Assembly (NCBI GenBank): GCA_000218705.1
Contig: GL947594.1
Coordinates: 1,130,961-1,184,619 of the forward strand
Reading direction: 5' to 3'
Length of the DNA stretch: 53,659 nt
DNA from: Prochlorococcus marinus bv. HNLC1
GTDB taxonomy: Bacteria > Cyanobacteriota > Cyanobacteriia > PCC-6307 > Cyanobiaceae
Notes under the pieces: model-generated
The model's input: only the letters and a program-made list of their open reading frames with translations
Database searches by the model: none
Told to the model about the DNA's origin: nothing
Made by a program: the position numbers and the translations under genes
Part shown: positions 49,717 to 53,659 of the stretch, in pieces
How the letters are laid out: each line of letters starts with the position of its first letter
Position numbering within the stretch: the first letter of the stretch is position 1

Positions 49717-50868
49717 TTGCGTATTTTTCAATTACTTGATTTGAAAAAAGGATTTTCTTTACCTTTATGGGTTGTCGCTTCAGCTAAAGCAGCAGCAAAA
49801 AAGTTGCTTGATTTACCCTTTGATAATCATGAATTTATAAAAATACCAAATAATGATGATGTAAAAAAAATTAAAGTACATTCTGCTGCTTCTATAAAAG
49901 AAAATAATGCAGCACTTGCTATAACTTTTGCAAATTCAGGGTTAGATCTTGATATTACAAATAATTTAGAAATATGGGTTATTGCCTCATTCGTTAAAAT
50001 TGAAAATTTAGAAAATGGTTCAAAAGGAATAATCGATCTTGTCCCAGGGTATGGTGTTGGAATTGATTTCAATACAGAAAAGATATGTATCTCAGATTTT
50101 GCAAAAAAAATTATTGAAGTAAATTTGTTAGAACTTATTCCTGAGGGTTTAAAATTACGCTTGGAAATTATTTTCCCTAGAGGCAAATTTTTAGCAGAAA
50201 GAACAAGTAATAAAGCTTTTGGGATAGTAGAAGGTTTATCTATTATTGGGACTACCGCTGAGACTCATATTAGTGCATCTCCCGAACAATTAAAATATGC
50301 AATGAATGAATTAAATCTAGCTATTCAAGAGCATTCTACTGATTCAATTGCATTTGTAATTGGAGAAAATGGCTTGGATATTGCCAAGAAAATTGATATT
50401 CCATTTCCTATCGTTAAAGTAGGAAACTGGATTGGTCCTTTACTAGTTCATGCGGCTACGAAAAAGGTAAAGAAAATTTTATTGTTAGGTTATTATGGAA
50501 AGTTAATAAAATTAGCTGGGGGCATTTTTCATACCCATAATCACTTAGCAGATGCACGTATTGAAATACTTGTTTATTTAGCAATTAAAGAAAAAATACC
50601 CCTAAAGATAATTCATTCATTTATGAATAGCCAAACAATTGATGATGCCATAAAAATTGTTGAAGGATTCAACATTAAAGTTGCTAAAAAGTTAATATCT
50701 AAAATTTCTAATCAAGTAGAAATTCGCTCTACAGAATATATTCAGAAATACATTTCGAGTGATATGAAAGTAGGGGTAGTTTTGTTTGATCGGGAAAGAA
50801 AAATAAGATCAATCAGTCAAAATTCAAAAAAAATGTTTTCAAAATTTTTACTTTATAAACTCAAGTGA
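49717..50868 (+). CDS. cbiD: Cobalt-precorrin-5B C1-methyltransferase
   Basis: Up to 383 aa; CbiD methylates C1 of cobalt-precorrin-5B in anaerobic-type cobalamin (pseudocobalamin) synthesis. Motifs: [46 protein letters not shown] and [16 protein letters not shown]. Start is uncertain: TTG at 49717 (used here) or TTG at 49741 just before KKGFSLP. The end overlaps the upstream open frame of guaA by 4 nt. Confidence 0.93.
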   Translation: MRIFQLLDLKKGFSLPLWVVASAKAAAKKLLDLPFDNHEFIKIPNNDDVKKIKVHSAASIKENNAALAITFANSGLDLDITNNLEIWVIASFVKIENLENGSKGIIDLVPGYGVGIDFNTEKICISDFAKKIIEVNLLELIPEGLKLRLEIIFPRGKFLAERTSNKAFGIVEGLSIIGTTAETHISASPEQLKYAMNELNLAIQEHSTDSIAFVIGENGLDIAKKIDIPFPIVKVGNWIGPLLVHAATKKVKKILLLGYYGKLIKLAGGIFHTHNHLADARIEILVYLAIKEKIPLKIIHSFMNSQTIDDAIKIVEGFNIKVAKKLISKISNQVEIRSTEYIQKYISSDMKVGVVLFDRERKIRSISQNSKKMFSKFLLYKLK

Positions 50869-50903
50869 ATTATAATTTACAATTAATAGATATATTTATA
50901 TAT

Positions 50904-52490
50904 ATGGTTGAAAATTTAGAGAGAGAAGAGAGATATCCATCTATTTTAATAATGGATTTTGGATCGCAATACTCAGAGTTAATTGCCAGAAGAATAAGAG
51001 AAGCTAATGTCTTTTCTTTAGTAATAAGTCACCTTACTTCTTATGATGAAATAAAAGAGTTAAATCCTAAGGGCATTATTTTAAGTGGTGGTCCAAGTTC
51101 AGTTTATGAGAATCATGCTCCTTTATGTGATGAAGCAATCTTTAATTTAGGCATTCCAATTTTAGGTATATGCTATGGAATGCAATTAATGGTACGACAA
51201 CTTGGAGGAGATGTTACTCCTGCTAAAAATAAAGCAGAATATGGAAGAGCACCTTTATATATTGATAATGAAAATGTACTTTTGAATAAAGTTAAAGACA
51301 AATCAATAATGTGGATGAGTCATGGCGATTCAATAAATAAATTACCAAACAATTTTTTTCAAATAGCTCATACGGATAATACATCACATGCTGCAATAGC
51401 TAATGAAAAGCAAAACCTATTCGGTGTCCAGTTTCATCCAGAAGTAGTTCATTCAGAATATGGATTTACAGTTATCAAGAATTTTGTATATGAAATATGT
51501 AATTGTCAAGCTGATTGGAACGCACAAACTTTTATTGAAGAAGCCATACCAATAATTCAAAAACAAGTTGGTAATAAAAAAGTTTTATTAGCTCTTTCAG
51601 GAGGAGTTGATTCATCAACCTTGGCATTTTTATTACATCGAGCAATTGGAGATCAACTAGTTTGTATGTTTATTGATCAAGGTTTTATGAGAAAAGGTGA
51701 ACCAGAATTCTTGATGAGTTTTTTTGATGAGAAATTTCATATAAGAGTTGAATATATTAACTCTAGGGAACGTTTTATTAATAAACTTAAGGGAGTAACT
51801 GATCCTGAACAAAAGAGAAAAATTATAGGTACAGAATTTATTAGAGTTTTTGAAGAGGAAAGTAAAAGATTAGGACCATTTGACTATTTAGCTCAAGGGA
51901 CTCTCTATCCTGATGTGATTGAAAGTGCTGGAACAAACGTTGATCCAAAAACAGGAGAGAGAATAGCTGTAAAAATTAAAAGTCATCATAATGTTGGAGG
52001 TTTGCCAAAAGATTTACAATTTAAGTTAGTAGAACCATTACGAAAATTGTTTAAAGATGAGGTCCGAAAAGTAGGAAAAAATTTGGGTTTGCCAGATGAA
52101 ATAGTTAAAAGACATCCTTTCCCAGGACCAGGCTTAGCTATAAGAATATTAGGCGAAGTATCTAATGAAAAACTTAATTGCTTGCGTGATGCTGATTGGA
52201 TAGTTAGAGATGAAATAAAAAAAGCTGGTCTTTATAATGAAATTTGGCAAGCTTTTGCAGTTCTTTTACCAGTTAAAACTGTTGGAGTGATGGGAGATAA
52301 AAGAACATACGCATGGCCTATAGTTTTAAGGTGCGTTTCTAGTGAGGATGGTATGACAGCAGATTGGTCAAAAATTCCTTATCAAATCTTAGAGAAAATT
52401 TCAAATAGGATTGTGAATGAAGTAGAGCAAGTAAATAGAGTTGTATTTGATATAACAAGTAAACCACCAGGAACTATTGAGTGGGAATAA
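50904..52490 (+). CDS. guaA: GMP synthase (glutamine-hydrolysing)
   Basis: 528 aa from the ATG at 50904 ([24 protein letters not shown]). The glutaminase has the nucleophile in [10 protein letters not shown] and [12 protein letters not shown]; the ATP pyrophosphatase PP-loop is [16 protein letters not shown]; the C-terminal dimerisation domain ends [15 protein letters not shown]. Converts XMP to GMP downstream of purL/purF. The frame is open from 50865 but that part does not resemble GuaA. Confidence 0.97.
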   Translation: MVENLEREERYPSILIMDFGSQYSELIARRIREANVFSLVISHLTSYDEIKELNPKGIILSGGPSSVYENHAPLCDEAIFNLGIPILGICYGMQLMVRQLGGDVTPAKNKAEYGRAPLYIDNENVLLNKVKDKSIMWMSHGDSINKLPNNFFQIAHTDNTSHAAIANEKQNLFGVQFHPEVVHSEYGFTVIKNFVYEICNCQADWNAQTFIEEAIPIIQKQVGNKKVLLALSGGVDSSTLAFLLHRAIGDQLVCMFIDQGFMRKGEPEFLMSFFDEKFHIRVEYINSRERFINKLKGVTDPEQKRKIIGTEFIRVFEEESKRLGPFDYLAQGTLYPDVIESAGTNVDPKTGERIAVKIKSHHNVGGLPKDLQFKLVEPLRKLFKDEVRKVGKNLGLPDEIVKRHPFPGPGLAIRILGEVSNEKLNCLRDADWIVRDEIKKAGLYNEIWQAFAVLLPVKTVGVMGDKRTYAWPIVLRCVSSEDGMTADWSKIPYQILEKISNRIVNEVEQVNRVVFDITSKPPGTIEWE

Positions 52491-53003
52491 ATAACTTTAC
52501 AGATATAGTAAGATTAAAAAAATAATTTTTGTTATTTCTTCTTGAATAATTAAAACTTCATATAGATGTATTAATTCTTCCGCAGTTTTTATTTACATGA
52601 TTCATGATTGGTTAATGACAGATCCAATCCTTTTTATTTCAATGTTTCTCGGTCTTGGAGGAGTATTTGTTCTAATTAACTCTTTTAGTGATGATGACGA
52701 TAGTGATAATGATGGAGGGATGGGAACATATATTTATAACCTTGAACCAGTAAAAGTAGGAAATAATTAGAAAATTAATTTTATCTTCAATATCGTTTTA
52801 TTTTTTATTATTTAAATTTGATGATTCTAAAATAACCTTATCCTATATTATCAATTTACTTTTTTAATAATTTTAGTGAAGTCCTTAAAAAAATATTAAT
52901 AATACGAACTGTCTATTATAACTATTGAAATTGATTCTTAAATATTTAATTAAAGTATTCATGGAGAAAATTTTTTTAGTGTATTATTAAAAAAAATTTA
53001 AAA
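52491..53003. other. Intergenic stretch around a small gene; no RNA gene seen
   Basis: Holds one short membrane-protein gene (52597-52770). The rest (52491-52596 and 52771-53003) is A/T-rich with no tRNA, strong hairpin or further coding frame that I can support. Confidence 0.5.
52597..52770 (+). CDS. 57-residue single-helix membrane protein with acidic tail
   Basis: MIHDWLMTDPILFISMFLGL begins a helix (ILFISMFLGLGGVFVLI), then NSFSDDDDSDNDGG and a tail MGTYIYNLEPVKVGNN. The real start may be the Met at 52615 (MTDPILF). Similar short helix-plus-Asp-run proteins are frequent in picocyanobacteria, as I recall; it is below typical gene-caller cutoffs, and its function is unknown. Confidence 0.7.
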   Translation: MIHDWLMTDPILFISMFLGLGGVFVLINSFSDDDDSDNDGGMGTYIYNLEPVKVGNN

Positions 53004-53210
53004 ATGAATTTTAAAGAAAGAGGCGTAACTGTTGGCGATTTAGTAATACTATTAATTGTTATTATATTTTCATTTTTCATCGTCGATAAAATCAAAGAGT
53101 CTAAGACTCAAAAACAAATTACTAATCTTTATCAATTAGAAATACAAAAAATATTAGTGAATAAATATTTTTGTAATTTAAGGGTACAAGGCTCTCTGAT
53201 TTGTTTTTAA
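53004..53210 (+). CDS. Small single-helix membrane protein
   Basis: 68 aa: polar start (MNFKERGVTVGDLV), hydrophobic helix (LVILLIVIIFSFFIV), then a charged coiled region (KESKTQKQITNLYQLEIQK) and two cysteines near the C-terminus. This layout, with T-V-x-D-L and a single helix, resembles minor pilin-like or type II anchor proteins only weakly. I cannot name it. Confidence 0.6.
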   Translation: MNFKERGVTVGDLVILLIVIIFSFFIVDKIKESKTQKQITNLYQLEIQKILVNKYFCNLRVQGSLICF

Positions 53211-53231
53211 ATACATGTAAATCATTCGAAA

Positions 53232-53659
53232 ATGAATAAACTAATAAAATTAAGTAGATCAACGGTAGAAAAATATATTACTTGTCCAAGATGTTGTTTC
53301 CTTGAGAAGATTTATGATATTCGTCCTCCTTCTTTGCCATTTACCTTGAATTTAGCCGTTGATAATTTGTGTAAAAATGAATTTGATTTTTATAGAGAGC
53401 GCCAAGAACCTCATCCTTTATTCAACAAATATAATATTGATGCTATTCCTTTCAAGCATAGTGAAATCGATAATTGGAAAAATAACTATAAAGGTATTAG
53501 ATATAAATCATCTAAATATCAATATGATTTTGGAGGAGCAATAGATGATATTTGGGAGAAAAGTAACGGCGAATTAATTATTGTAGATATTAAAGCAACT
53601 TCTAGGAATAATTTTAATTGGAATGATACTTGGAATAAATATGATTATCCTAAGTCTTA
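53232..53659 (+). CDS. PD-(D/E)XK nuclease-like protein (Cas4/RecB family), 5' part
   Basis: The first 142 residues are present and cut by the window end. MNKLIKLSRSTVEKYITCPRCCFLEKIYDIRPPSLP is a RecB-like N-terminus with a CPRCC cysteine cluster; FGGAIDDIWEKSNGELIIVDIKATS has the D...(D)xK catalytic pattern (D in AIDDIW, D-x-K in VDIKATS). Such stand-alone enzymes are related to Cas4 and PDDEXK_1 nucleases. No CRISPR or cas gene is in the window, so the partner is unknown. Confidence 0.75.
   Translation, partial: MNKLIKLSRSTVEKYITCPRCCFLEKIYDIRPPSLPFTLNLAVDNLCKNEFDFYRERQEPHPLFNKYNIDAIPFKHSEIDNWKNNYKGIRYKSSKYQYDFGGAIDDIWEKSNGELIIVDIKATSRNNFNWNDTWNKYDYPKS

Noticed and set aside
1..53659. tRNA, rRNA or tmRNA genes
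   Set aside because: No cloverleaf or conserved rRNA/tmRNA segment was noticed in the gaps by eye; a covariance-model scan was not possible.

Overview
The window is about 30% GC and reads as a high-light-type Prochlorococcus chromosome (marine picocyanobacterium). Gene families and order match what I recall of the Prochlorococcus MED4 genome on both sides of its dnaN start point. No mobile element, prophage, rRNA, tRNA or CRISPR array is visible. Intergenic gaps are short, and several convergent neighbours overlap at their 3' ends.

Layout. Positions 1-309 hold the broken 3' end of an FAD-dependent oxidoreductase. From 310 to 16603 come dnaK, aroE, rpsF, argG, two small cyanobacterial proteins, mraY, a small conserved protein, a sucrose-phosphate synthase, uvrA, recN, an ABC1/UbiB kinase, a DUF1400 protein and thrC. 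The 344-nt gap at 16604-16947 carries two oppositely oriented groups of DnaA-box-like sites and is the best candidate for the replication origin. From 16948 on: dnaN, a PRC-barrel-like protein, purL, purF, a gyrA/parC-type topoisomerase subunit, a TPR protein, queG, a DUF502 protein, nusB, ftsY, a PP2C-type phosphatase, argH, an RRM protein, dus, msrB, grpE, dnaJ, a TusA-like protein, rsgA, a YbaB protein, murB, murC, gap2, thiL, a lumenal cyclophilin, efp, accB, pdxA, an SDR, a set of small proteins, an HNH protein, an aminotransferase, cbiD, guaA, two small membrane proteins and the start of a PD-(D/E)XK nuclease-like gene cut by the window end.

Functional groups: chaperones (dnaK; grpE-dnaJ), cell wall (mraY, murB, murC), arginine (argG, argH), purines (purL, purF, guaA), replication and repair (dnaN, uvrA, recN, gyrA/parC), translation and ribosome assembly (rpsF, efp, rsgA, dus, queG), co-translational targeting (ftsY), and cofactors (thiL, pdxA, cbiD).

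The most striking property is that at least 13 genes are broken by about 17 small indels. Many lie in A/T homopolymers, and essential genes (murC, purF, ftsY, the topoisomerase subunit) are affected, while the remaining coding sequence in the other frame is well preserved. I read this as residual sequencing or assembly error rather than gene decay; such genes are reported as one feature across both frames, with the break located. No convincing undescribed multi-gene system is present. The best biological leads are the origin candidate, a structured rpsF leader, the untracked small membrane genes, and the Cas4/RecB-like nuclease outside any CRISPR context.
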